DNA of 31,313 nucleotides, from the NCBI GenBank assembly GCA_964429465.1, contig CAYSCA010000014.1, positions 1-31,313 on the forward strand. Reading direction: 5' to 3'. How positions within the stretch are numbered: the stretch's first letter is position 1; every line of letters begins with the position of its first letter. This document shows positions 8,561 through 15,629 of this stretch, one piece after another. The notes beneath the pieces were generated by a model, which was not told the origin of the DNA, made no database searches, and saw only the letters and a list, made by a program, of their open reading frames with translations. This DNA comes from Ferrovibrio sp964429465. GTDB taxonomy: Bacteria; Pseudomonadota; Alphaproteobacteria; Ferrovibrionales; Ferrovibrionaceae. Position numbers and translations under genes: made by a program.

Positions 8561-9271
8561 TCACGCGCCCTGTCTGCGCCGCGCGACGTTGCCGAGCGTC
8601 GTGGCACCGGCATTGATGGCAAGCGCGAGTGACAGCAGCACGATCCCCAGCGCCATCGCCAGCGCGAGGTCGCCGCGGCTGGTCTCCAGCGAGATCGCCG
8701 TCGTCATCGTGCGCGTATAGCCGGCGATGTTGCCGCCGACGATGATGATGGCGCCGACTTCGGCGATGGCGCGGCCGAAGCCGGCAAGCACGGCGGTGGT
8801 CAGGCTGAAGCGGGCATCCCAGAGCAGGGTCGCGATCGCACCCACGGGCGTCAGGCCGAGCGAGCGCAGCTGCTCCTCGTATTCCGCCCAGAGGTCGGAA
8901 ACGATCTGCCGGCTCAGCGCCGCGACGATCGGGGTGATCAGCACGACCTGCGCCATCACCATGCCCGCCGGCGAGAACAGCCAGCCGAGCGCGCCGAGCG
9001 GCCCGGAGCGCGAGAGGACGAGATAGACGATGAGGCCGACCACCACCGGCGGCAGCCCCATGCAGGCATTCAGGATGACGATGCAGGCGTCGCGGCCGGG
9101 AAACCGCTTGAGGGCCAGCAGGGCGCCGAAGGGCAGGCCGATGGCGCTGCCGATCAGGATCGCGGTCAGGCTGACGCGCATCGAAAGCCCGATGATGCGG
9201 AGCAGTTCCGGGTCGAAATGCCACATCATCCGGAGGGCAAGCAGGAAGGCGTCGGAGATCGTCGTCGTCAC
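8561..9271 (-). CDS. tupB: Tungstate ABC transporter permease
   Basis: An inner-membrane permease of 236 residues with about five hydrophobic helices, for example GLPPVVVGLIVYLVLS and LALAMALGIVLLSLALAI. The cytoplasmic EAA-like loop that docks on the ATPase is visible as GFGRAIAEVGAIIIVGG. The start codon is GTG, read in MTTTISDAFLLALRMM; the ribosome site is weak. It is the first gene of the tup operon. Repeated AGCGCAAA elements lie just upstream and may be a regulator target. Confidence 0.9.
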   Translation of the reverse strand: MTTTISDAFLLALRMMWHFDPELLRIIGLSMRVSLTAILIGSAIGLPFGALLALKRFPGRDACIVILNACMGLPPVVVGLIVYLVLSRSGPLGALGWLFSPAGMVMAQVVLITPIVAALSRQIVSDLWAEYEEQLRSLGLTPVGAIATLLWDARFSLTTAVLAGFGRAIAEVGAIIIVGGNIAGYTRTMTTAISLETSRGDLALAMALGIVLLSLALAINAGATTLGNVARRRQGA

Positions 9272-9282
9272 GTCTACCGCTT

Positions 9283-9320
9283 AGCGCAAACCTGCGGCGC
9301 AGCGCAAAGGAGATTGCGCA
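9283..9320 (-). promoter_or_regulatory. Repeated motif upstream of tupB
   Basis: The octamer AGCGCAAA occurs at 9283-9290 and again at 9301-9308, 18 bases apart, and a partial opposite-strand copy (TTGCGCA) follows at 9314-9320. The elements sit 12-50 bases upstream of the tupB start, inside the 88-base gap after the response regulator gene. They could be operator half-sites for an oxyanion-responsive regulator of the ModE/TunR kind. No such regulator gene is in the window, so this is only a candidate. Confidence 0.25.
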
Positions 9321-9359
9321 GTTATTTCAAGCAGTTTTGCCGACAAAAAGTTTTGTTGG

Positions 9360-9797
9360 TCAAACCGCCGTTGCGCTGGTCGAGGAAGTGCGGCTGCGCG
9401 CGAAGGAGCGGCGATCCTGGGCGACGACGTTGTTGAGCGTGGCCTTCAGCTCTTCCTCGTAGAACAGCTTGCCGATATTGGGCCACATGCGCCAACGCTC
9501 GTCGATCCCGGCCTCGTCATAGCCGCTGGCGAAAACGAAGGGGACGCCCAGTTCCAGCAGCAGGTCGGCCGCGGCGAAGCTGCGGATGCCGCCGAGATTC
9601 ACGTCGAGGATGGCGACGTCGATGTCCTGGTGATGCGCCTTGATATATTCGAGGGCCGGTTCGATGCGCAGGAAGGGGCCCAGCACCTTGTGTCCCAGGT
9701 CTTCCATCATGCCCTCCAGCAGCATGGTGACCAGCGGCTCGTCCTCGACAATCAGCACCCGCAATCCGGCTGGTCCCTCTGCCTTCTCTTCCGTCAT
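9360..9797 (-). CDS. Response regulator receiver protein (single domain)
   Basis: A 145-residue CheY-like receiver with no output domain. The acidic pocket is Glu18-Asp19, the phosphorylated residue is Asp65 in AILDVNLGG, Ser91 occupies the Thr/Ser switch position, and Lys110 is the likely conserved lysine. The usual proline after that lysine (KPF) is Leu here (GKLF). The start is the ATG at 9797, six bases after the kinase stop begins, preceded by a GGGGGTA ribosome site in the kinase 3' end; the longer open frame only extends into the kinase gene. Single-domain receivers next to HWE kinases often act as phosphate sinks or relay to partner proteins. The tail after residue 125 is Ser/Arg-rich and probably disordered. 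Confidence 0.88.
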   Translation of the reverse strand: MTEEKAEGPAGLRVLIVEDEPLVTMLLEGMMEDLGHKVLGPFLRIEPALEYIKAHHQDIDVAILDVNLGGIRSFAAADLLLELGVPFVFASGYDEAGIDERWRMWPNIGKLFYEEELKATLNNVVAQDRRSFARSRTSSTSATAV

Positions 9798-9802
9798 GTA
9801 CG

Positions 9803-11368
9803 CTACCCCCGAAGCTTTATATGAAACTGGCAGACCAGGCCGGTCGGCCGGTAATCCATGTTCAACTGACCGTTCAGCTCTCCGACTATACTGCGCTCGA
9901 TCAGGCGCGAACCAAAGCCTTTCTGCTGCGGCACGACGGCCGGCGGGCCGCCGGTCTCGCACCAGTCAAAGGTGAGTTGGGTGAAGCCATTGCTCGCCGG
10001 AACGTTGCTCCAGGCGATCTCCAGCCGGCCGTCGGGCACCGACAGGCAGCCGTATTTGGCGGCGTTCACGGCCAGTTCGTGGAAAACCAGGCCGAGCGAC
10101 AGCACGGCGCGCGACGGCAGATGCAGGTCCGGGCCGTGCAGGCGGAAGCGCGTCGAGCCGTAGGGATGCAGTTCCTCGCGCAGGATGTCGGCCAGATCGG
10201 CGCCGTGCCATTGCCCGCGGGTCAACGCGTTGTGGGTGCGCGACAGCGCCATCAGCCGGGCCTTGAAGGTCTGGACGAAGCGCTCCGGCGGATCGCCGCT
10301 GCGCAGCGTCTGGGCGGCAATCGCCTGCACGGTCGCCAGCGTGTTCTTGACGCGGTGGTTCAACTCGTCCATCAGCAGCCGCTGCTGTTCCTGGGCGAGG
10401 ATGCGGTCGGTGATGTCGACGCCGGCGATGAAGATGCCGGAGACGGAAGAGCCGGCCCCGGCGATCGGCTGGTAGACCAGATCGAAATAGCGGTCTTCGG
10501 CCGCCCCCTCCGGATTGCGCTGCAGGGTGATCCGCATGGCCTGCCCGATGAAGGGCTGGCCGGTCGCCATCACCGTATCGAGCAGCTCAAAATGACCCTG
10601 GCCGTGCATTTCCGGCAGGGCCTCGCGGATTGGCCGGCCGACCAGATCGCGGTGCCCGACAGCGTCGAGATAGGCATTGTTGACCAGCGCGAAGACGAGG
10701 TCCGGCCCGCTGAGCACGCACATCAGGCTGGGGGCCTGCATGATCAGCCGCCGCAGATGGCTGTATTCGGCGAGCAGCGTGCGGTTGACGGCCTGCACCG
10801 TTTCGGCGCGATGCAGAATCGCGCTGCTGAGTGCCAGCGGCTCGGGCCGGGCCTGCGGACCGGCGCCGGCGTTCTTGGCGCGATGCAGGTCGGTCACATC
10901 CTGCGCCTGCTGCAGGATGAAGGCGACCTTGCCGGCGGTGTCGCGGATCGGCGTGTGGGTGCAACTCCAGAAACGACGCTCGGGCACGGCTCCGGCGCGT
11001 TCCAGGGCAAGCGAGAGCAGGGGGATCTGATCGGCCTCGCCCCGTTCGCGCACGCTGCGCAGCGATTCTTCCAGCCGCTTCTGGTCCTCGCCCTCGTAGG
11101 GCATGGCGACAAAGATGTTGACGCCGAACAGATCGGCGCGGCGCTGCCCGACCAGATCGAGATAGGCCTGGTTGACCGCGACGATGTTCAAGTCGATATC
11201 GAGCAGAAGATGCGGCGTCGGCAGATAGTCGAAGATGGTGCTGAAATTCACCAGCGGACCGGTGAGCGCTGCGCTGTTGAGCATCGATCCGACAGACGGT
11301 GTCGCGGCAGAAGGCGCTGCCTCTATTGCGCCTTTGTGTTCTGCGCGATGGATGTTGCCTGTCGACAT
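9803..11368 (-). CDS. HWE-family sensor histidine kinase with two PAS domains
   Basis: A soluble sensor kinase of 521 residues without membrane segments. Two PAS domains (about 42-160 and 205-325) probably bind a cofactor or ligand; neither shows the NCRFLQ core of a LOV photosensor, so light sensing is not supported. The kinase core has the phospho-acceptor His338 in DELNHRVKNTLATVQ, the N-box HELAVNAAKYG (430-440), the WCE element (469-471) that helps name the family, and the G-box KGFGSRLIERSI. The family is common in Alphaproteobacteria. The response regulator gene follows after five bases, so the two form a pair. The signal sensed is unknown. Confidence 0.92.
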   Translation of the reverse strand: MSTGNIHRAEHKGAIEAAPSAATPSVGSMLNSAALTGPLVNFSTIFDYLPTPHLLLDIDLNIVAVNQAYLDLVGQRRADLFGVNIFVAMPYEGEDQKRLEESLRSVRERGEADQIPLLSLALERAGAVPERRFWSCTHTPIRDTAGKVAFILQQAQDVTDLHRAKNAGAGPQARPEPLALSSAILHRAETVQAVNRTLLAEYSHLRRLIMQAPSLMCVLSGPDLVFALVNNAYLDAVGHRDLVGRPIREALPEMHGQGHFELLDTVMATGQPFIGQAMRITLQRNPEGAAEDRYFDLVYQPIAGAGSSVSGIFIAGVDITDRILAQEQQRLLMDELNHRVKNTLATVQAIAAQTLRSGDPPERFVQTFKARLMALSRTHNALTRGQWHGADLADILREELHPYGSTRFRLHGPDLHLPSRAVLSLGLVFHELAVNAAKYGCLSVPDGRLEIAWSNVPASNGFTQLTFDWCETGGPPAVVPQQKGFGSRLIERSIVGELNGQLNMDYRPTGLVCQFHIKLRG

Positions 11369-11470
11369 TTGCCCGCCGAGGATCGCGGCTCCCGATAGGC
11401 CAAGCCTATCCCTCTGCGCGGCGATCGCAAAACGTTACTTCGCAGAAGGCGGGGATGACGTGGCGGGTAG

Positions 11471-11494
11471 CGTATTCCGGAACCGGAAGATACG
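11471..11494. other. Short imperfect hairpin in the kinase-ccdA gap
   Basis: The 179-base gap between the kinase start and the ccdA stop holds the arms TTCCGG (11475-11480) and CCGGAA (11483-11488), extended by CGTA/TACG across a two-base bulge. There is no clean T-run next to it in the minus direction, so it is not a convincing ccdA terminator. It may lie in the kinase promoter region. I see nothing else firm in the gap. Confidence 0.25.
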
Positions 11495-11547
11495 GTATTT
11501 TACGCAAGCAGGGCGATAATAAAGTGGAAGCCCAGGCCCGCGGCGGA

Positions 11548-12291
11548 TCAGCCGAAATTGGCCAGCCAGGGAAACGCTTCCAGCAGGTAATAACTGAACT
11601 GGCCGAGACTATTGGTGAAAATCAGCAGGCCGGTGACCACCAGCAGGGCGCCGGCGGCGATCTCCACCTTGTGCAGATGGCGCCGGAACCGCTGCATGAA
11701 GCGCATGAAGGGCTTCACCGCGAGCGCGGCAAGCAGGAAGGGGATGCCCAGGCCGAGCGCATAGGTCGCCAGCAGCGACACGCCGTAGCCGAGCTGGTCG
11801 CGGCTGGCCGCCACCGTGAGGATGGTGGCCAGGATCGGGCCGACGCAGGGCGTCCAGCCGAAGGCGAAAGCCAGCCCGATGACATAGGCGCCCAGTATGC
11901 TGGTCGGGCGCTCGGTCGTGTTGATGCGCGCCTCGCGGTAGAGCAGCGGGATCTTCAGCACCCCCATGTAATGCAGGCCGAAGATCACGATGACGGCGCC
12001 GGCGACCTTCCCGATCACCTCGATATTCTCGAGGATGAGCCGGTTCAGCGCCGAGGCCGAGGCGCCCATGATGACAAAGACGGTGGAAAAGCCGACGACG
12101 AAGGCCAGCGCGGAAATGAAGACCCGGCGGCTCATCGCGGGATCGATGCCCTCGGCGGCGACGAGGCGATCGAGCGTCGTGCCGGCAACGAAGCAGAGAT
12201 AGGCCGGCACCAGCGGCAGCACGCAGGGGCTGAGGAAGCTCAGCAGGCCGGCGCCTGCCGCGCCTGCATAGGAAATATCCAGTCCACCCAT
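11548..12291 (-). CDS. ccdA: CcdA-type cytochrome c biogenesis / thiol reductant transporter
   Basis: An inner-membrane protein of 247 residues with six helices, from the CcdA/DsbD-beta family that passes electrons from cytoplasmic thioredoxin across the membrane. The two redox cysteines sit in paired motifs, Cys23 in SFLSPCVLPLVPAY and Cys149 in FGWTPCVGPILA. The gene follows the thiosulfate permease by 54 bases on the same strand, with no cytochrome c maturation genes near. The context suggests it may supply reducing power for sulfur handling or a periplasmic thioredoxin-like partner rather than heme attachment; this is inference. Confidence 0.9.
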   Translation of the reverse strand: MGGLDISYAGAAGAGLLSFLSPCVLPLVPAYLCFVAGTTLDRLVAAEGIDPAMSRRVFISALAFVVGFSTVFVIMGASASALNRLILENIEVIGKVAGAVIVIFGLHYMGVLKIPLLYREARINTTERPTSILGAYVIGLAFAFGWTPCVGPILATILTVAASRDQLGYGVSLLATYALGLGIPFLLAALAVKPFMRFMQRFRRHLHKVEIAAGALLVVTGLLIFTNSLGQFSYYLLEAFPWLANFG

Positions 12292-12332
12292 ACTGCGATC
12301 ACTCCAGCGACGCCGCGATCTGTCCCCGGCAT

Positions 12333-12354
12333 CGCAGCTGCTGCGTCAGCTGCG
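12333..12354 (-). terminator. Hairpin over the tsuA stop codon
   Basis: A perfect 8-base inverted repeat, CGCAGCTG (12333-12340) and CAGCTGCG (12347-12354) with a six-base loop, overlaps the stop codon of the thiosulfate permease. It lacks a following T-run on the minus strand, so it may dampen read-through into ccdA or stabilise mRNA rather than terminate fully. Confidence 0.3.
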
Positions 12355-13449
12355 GGCCCAGAGTGCGCGCACGGCACCGGGCAGACTGCCTTCCTCAAGA
12401 TAGCGGACACCCAGGATACCGCCAATCACGATCCCGCCCAGTGCGACAAAGCTGCCCAGCGCCAGCGTGCTGACACCGGTCAGCCCCTGGCCGACCGTGC
12501 AGCCCAGCGCGGTGACGCCGCCGATGCCCATCAGGACGCCGCCGGAAAGATGCGAAAGTACGTCGCCGGCATTGGCGAAGGTCTCGATCCGGAAGCTGCC
12601 CTCGGCCCGGGCCATCAGGAAGGCGCCGAGGATGACGCCGCCGACGGTGCTGATGCCGAAATCGAGCGCGGCGCCGGTGAAGGTCATGACATATTGCAGG
12701 GCGTAGCCGATCGGCGCCACGAAGGTCATCGAAACCAGCGGCGCCGGCTCGAACTCGTCGGCGCCGAGGATGCCGGTTACCGCCCAGCCGCCGACCACCA
12801 CGAGGCCGATCACGAGCCCGGCGCCGATCAGGCGCGGCTGATGGCGGAAGCGCGCATCCTTGAATACCCAGATCAGCAGGGCGGCGGGCAGGGCAAGCGC
12901 CAGCACCCAGCGCAGCAGCACCGGGTCGAACCCGAAGCCGGCGCCGAGCAGGTCGGGCAGGCTCTGGCCGGCAAACCCGCGTGCTTTCAGATCCACCACC
13001 GACCAGCTTTCCAGCCACAGCCGCGCCGGGCCGATCACGCCGCGCAGCGTGGCATAGCCGGCAATGCCGATCATCAGCACCACCAGCAGAGACTTCAGGT
13101 TGCCCGCGCCCAGCCGCACCAGCGTGCGGCTGCCGCAGCCGCCGGCCAGCACCATGCCGAAGCCGAACAGCAGGCCGCCGATCGCGGCGCCGAGCCAGCC
13201 GAGGCTGGTGCCGGCATAGATGGAGCGGTTCAGGTCGGTGAAGCCGGACAGATGAAGCAGCTGGCTGCCCAGCATGGCGACCGCGATCGCCAATACCCAG
13301 CTGCGCAGCCGGTTGCCGTCGCCCATCAGCACCATGTCGCTGATCGCACCCATGGTGCAGAAGTTGCTCCGCTGCACGGCGGCGCCGAAGACCGCGCCCA
13401 GCAAAAGGCCTGCGATATTAACCAGATAGGGCAGCGGCAACGCGGACAT
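12346..13449 (-). CDS. tsuA: YeeE/YedE family thiosulfate transporter (TsuA-like)
   Basis: An inner-membrane permease of 367 residues with many helices, built as two related halves. It carries the three cysteines that relay thiosulfate in characterised TsuA: Cys31 in QRSNFCTMG, Cys105 in LAGGCGSRTL and Cys317 in ALGCTVGQG, each in its family motif. The start is the ATG at 13449 with a GGAG site ten bases upstream. It is transcribed away from the TusA-type gene; the TsuA-TsuB pairing of permease and small CPxP protein is a known arrangement for thiosulfate uptake. ccdA follows on the same strand. Other YeeE/YedE proteins may carry related sulfur or selenium species, so the substrate is likely but not proven. 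Confidence 0.9.
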   Translation of the reverse strand: MSALPLPYLVNIAGLLLGAVFGAAVQRSNFCTMGAISDMVLMGDGNRLRSWVLAIAVAMLGSQLLHLSGFTDLNRSIYAGTSLGWLGAAIGGLLFGFGMVLAGGCGSRTLVRLGAGNLKSLLVVLMIGIAGYATLRGVIGPARLWLESWSVVDLKARGFAGQSLPDLLGAGFGFDPVLLRWVLALALPAALLIWVFKDARFRHQPRLIGAGLVIGLVVVGGWAVTGILGADEFEPAPLVSMTFVAPIGYALQYVMTFTGAALDFGISTVGGVILGAFLMARAEGSFRIETFANAGDVLSHLSGGVLMGIGGVTALGCTVGQGLTGVSTLALGSFVALGGIVIGGILGVRYLEEGSLPGAVRALWARS

Positions 13450-13490
13450 GCGCGGAAGTCTCCAGAAGGGTAAGGCTTGGGAGTGCTGTG

Positions 13491-13518
13491 ATTATAATAT
13501 TTACATTCCTGAAGTGAA
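13491..13518 (-). promoter_or_regulatory. Predicted tsuA promoter
   Basis: On the minus strand a perfect TATAAT -10 box (13491-13496) is preceded, 16 bases upstream, by TTCACT (13513-13518) as -35. Transcription would begin near 13484, giving a leader of about 35 bases before the tsuA ATG. Confidence 0.5.
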
Positions 13519-13526
13519 GTATTATA
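13493..13526. promoter_or_regulatory. AT-rich palindromic operator between tsuA and tusA
   Basis: Arms TATAATATTT (13493-13502) and AAGTATTATA (13517-13526) form a 10-base inverted repeat with one mismatch. The symmetry continues into the spacer, where ATTC and GAAG flank the centre, so 12 of 17 half-site positions agree. It overlaps both divergent promoters and stands out in a GC-rich genome. AT-rich palindromes with ATTC/GAAT-like elements are known targets of ArsR-family persulfide sensors (BigR/SqrR), which makes such a sensor a plausible ligand, but no regulator gene is in the window. Confidence 0.5.
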
Positions 13527-13528
13527 TT
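13500..13528 (+). promoter_or_regulatory. Predicted tusA promoter
   Basis: On the plus strand TTTACA (13500-13505) and TATATT (13523-13528) are separated by 17 bases, a good sigma-70 layout. The start point would be near 13535, followed by an AAGGG ribosome site at 13553-13557 and the tusA ATG at 13563. It interleaves with the tsuA promoter on the other strand, so the two probably cannot be occupied by polymerase at once. Confidence 0.5.
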
Positions 13529-13562
13529 TTTTAACAGTCATTGTTGTGAATTAAGGGTCGCC

Positions 13563-13787
13563 ATGAGTGAGATGCTTGATGTCAAAGGGCTCAACTGCCC
13601 CTTGCCGGTGCTGCGGACGAAGAAGGCGATGAAAGCCGTGCCGAAAGGCGAGGTGCTGACGGTCGAGGCGACCGATCCCAACACCATGCGCGACATTGCC
13701 GCGTTGTGCGAAGCCTCGGGCTTTGCGCTGCTGTCGTCGGAAGAGAAGAACGGCGTGTTCGTTTTTAGGATCCAGCAGGCCGCTTGA
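13563..13787 (+). CDS. tusA: TusA/TsuB-type sulfurtransferase
   Basis: A 74-residue cytoplasmic sulfur carrier. The active cysteine Cys12 lies in the CPxP motif of LNCPLPVLRTKKAM, followed by the family pattern of a helix, the strand VLTVEATDPNTMRDI and a C-terminal strand. The protein would accept sulfane sulfur as a persulfide and pass it on. Its divergent position to a TsuA-like permease suggests the TsuB role of receiving sulfur from imported thiosulfate; a general tRNA-thiolation TusA role is also possible. The start has an AAGGG site five bases upstream. Confidence 0.92.
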   Translation: MSEMLDVKGLNCPLPVLRTKKAMKAVPKGEVLTVEATDPNTMRDIAALCEASGFALLSSEEKNGVFVFRIQQAA

Positions 13788-13865
13788 ACGCTGCTGCGCC
13801 GAAGGTTGGCGCGCCCGGGCGAATGCGCTACCTTCCGACACCGGCAAATTTTAGGTGTTTTTCCG

Positions 13866-14075
13866 ATGGCGAAGTTGACCGTCGACGATATCGTTCCTGG
13901 CCAGCGTTTCGATCAGCGTCAGGGGTTGGTCTGGCGCGTGGTGCGGCTCATCAGCTTCCCGGGCGAAGACGTCATTCATGTGCAACTGGTCAATGATCGC
14001 GACCACAGCAGCACCAAGACGGTCTCGGTCAACGCCCTGCTGGACCGCAACCTGTTCCGGCCGATCAACAAGTGA
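13866..14075 (+). CDS. Small protein of unknown function (69 aa)
   Basis: I do not recognise a named family. The predicted protein is soluble and strand-rich, with the core LVWRVVRLISFPGEDVIHVQLVN followed by KTVSVNALLDRNLFRPI, a pattern suggesting a small beta-barrel or SH3-like fold. The ATG at 13866 starts the compact domain; the longer upstream frame reads intergenic sequence and has no better ribosome site. Codon use matches its neighbours. It is 78 bases after tusA and is followed closely by the SPOR lipoprotein gene, so it may belong to that transcript. No cysteines are present, so a direct sulfur role is unlikely. Confidence 0.65.
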   Translation: MAKLTVDDIVPGQRFDQRQGLVWRVVRLISFPGEDVIHVQLVNDRDHSSTKTVSVNALLDRNLFRPINK

Positions 14076-14106
14076 AGGACCGGCGAGCGTGAAAGGCTGG
14101 CCGGCA

Positions 14107-14571
14107 ATGGAGCGGGTATTGCGGCCCGGCTGCATCGCCGCGGGCATCCTGGCGGCCGGCTTCCTGGCCGCCTGTTCCAGCGCACCGCCGCCGCAGCCGG
14201 TCGCGCCGCCCCTCATGCCCGTCGTGATGGCGCCGCCCCAGCCCCCGGATTCGCCGCCGGTGGTGGTGCCGCCGGCGCCTTTGCCCCCGCCTGACACGAT
14301 GGCCGGCCATGTCGCCAGCTATAAGAGCCTGGCCGAGGCCGAAGCAGCCTGGCCGCGGCTGCTGGAGCGGTTTCCCGTCCTCAAGGACCGGCCGAAGCGT
14401 TTCGTTGAAATCGATCTCGGCCAACAACGAGGCAAAGTAGTGAGATTGCTGGTTGGCAGCTTTGTTGACCGCGATCACGCATCCCAGTTTTGTCACACGC
14501 TGCGGAGCAGTGGGGCGTATTGTGCACCGCATGCATTGCCGGCCGATAAGTCAGTTTCCACAAAGACTTAG
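14107..14571 (+). CDS. SPOR-domain lipoprotein
   Basis: A predicted lipoprotein of 154 residues. The signal peptide ends in the lipobox LAAC with Cys23 as the lipidated residue, followed by a Pro-rich linker (about 26-66) and a SPOR-like domain (about 70-140: VASYKSLAEAEAAW, then RLLVGSFVDRDHASQFCHTL). SPOR domains bind peptidoglycan stripped of stem peptides, often at the division site, so an envelope role is likely. The ATG at 14107 is chosen; a GTG at 14089 with an AAGGA site would add six residues and is equally possible. The start is 31 bases after the small unknown gene. The downstream gene has a 155-base leader. Confidence 0.8.
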   Translation: MERVLRPGCIAAGILAAGFLAACSSAPPPQPVAPPLMPVVMAPPQPPDSPPVVVPPAPLPPPDTMAGHVASYKSLAEAEAAWPRLLERFPVLKDRPKRFVEIDLGQQRGKVVRLLVGSFVDRDHASQFCHTLRSSGAYCAPHALPADKSVSTKT

Positions 14572-14726
14572 AAGTTTTCTGCCTAAATTTGCGGCGCAGC
14601 GAAACGGCGGTCCTTCTCCCGTGAATGGGCTTGCTGCCATGAGTCTTTTCTGGCACAAATTTGAGGTGCGGAGCTGAAACAGCAACTCGCCTTAAAGGGC
14701 TTGTTCCAACCGGAGGAGCCGGCGGA

Positions 14727-15602
14727 GTGAACGAAGCAGTCAAACCGGTTGTCCAGGAAACCCTGAAACTGGTCGGCGTGGTCGAGAACCAGAGCCGCGA
14801 GCTGCTTGCATTCTGCCAGAACGAGCAAAACCTCGGGGGTCATTTCGCCGACTACAAGCGCTTCGTCGAGAAGATCGAGCATTTCTACGTGTTCGTCGAT
14901 CTGGTCGACGGCCGCATCCCGGAATTCGAGGAGAGCAAGCAGCAGCCGCTGCGCAAGCACCTGTCGAAGATCCGCTGGAAGATCACCATCCTCGAGCTCG
15001 ACACGACGCGCATCTACCTCGTCAACATCACGCGGTCGGGGCGGCGCCTGCCGCTTGGCGCGCGCGAGTTCCTCATGCGGCGCCTCGATCGTCTGAGCGA
15101 GATCGCGCAGTACTACGACCGCTTCGGCGAAGAGCACGATCTGGCGCCGCTGAATCAGGATCTGGTCGAAGCGGTGCGCAAGCTGCTGCAGCAGGGGATC
15201 GATGCCGCGCCGAAGCTGGATGAGTTCCAGCCCGCGCCGCCGCCGCGCCCGTCGGCCACGCCCAGCGCGATGCCGCCGCTGGTGGCGCCGGAATCCGTTT
15301 CGGCGCATCGGCCGCTCTACAGCGCCGGCATGCCGGCCTTGCCGGCCCGCATCAACGTCAAGGAACAATGGGGCCGCTTCTATGTCGAGAAGGGCTCCAT
15401 CGTCGCGGTGTCGCAGGCCTGCAAGTCGGCCGCGATATCGCTCGATCAGCTGGCGCAGCGGCTCGGCGTCAGCCGCGTGGCGCTGACGCTGATGCTCAGC
15501 GGCCAGGACCCGATGCCGCGGCCTGCCATGGAACGGCTGCAGCAATTCATGACCGACCAGGCGCGGATGACGCAGCAGGCCGAGCTTCGCCGGCGCTCCT
15601 GA
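14727..15602 (+). CDS. Unknown protein with C-terminal XRE-like helix-turn-helix
   Basis: A protein of 291 residues from a GTG start with a strong GGAGGA site; a TTG at 14661 would add 22 residues but lacks such a site. Residues 1-160 are mostly charged helices, with a central segment (ITILELDTTRIYLVNITRSG) and a helix LGAREFLMRRLDRLSEI. A Pro-rich linker (about 175-210) follows. The C-terminal part (about 230-275) holds SLDQLAQRLGVSRVALTLMLSG, a clear XRE-type helix-turn-helix. I know no family with this exact layout. It could be a DNA-binding regulator whose N-terminal domain senses or oligomerises. It is convergent with the AraC gene, with 27 bases between the stops. Confidence 0.78.
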   Translation: MNEAVKPVVQETLKLVGVVENQSRELLAFCQNEQNLGGHFADYKRFVEKIEHFYVFVDLVDGRIPEFEESKQQPLRKHLSKIRWKITILELDTTRIYLVNITRSGRRLPLGAREFLMRRLDRLSEIAQYYDRFGEEHDLAPLNQDLVEAVRKLLQQGIDAAPKLDEFQPAPPPRPSATPSAMPPLVAPESVSAHRPLYSAGMPALPARINVKEQWGRFYVEKGSIVAVSQACKSAAISLDQLAQRLGVSRVALTLMLSGQDPMPRPAMERLQQFMTDQARMTQQAELRRRS

Positions 15603-15629
15603 AGCGAAACCCTTCCTCGTATTTCCGTT

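Noticed and set aside
9345..9368. CCAACAAAA...TTTTGTCGG as terminator of the response regulator gene
   Set aside because: AT-rich imperfect stem with almost no loop and no proper T-run; too weak to call.
11299..13473. Plus-strand open frame of 724 codons opposite ccdA and tsuA
   Set aside because: Both minus-strand genes carry complete family motifs; this frame is Gln/His/Asp-rich noise.
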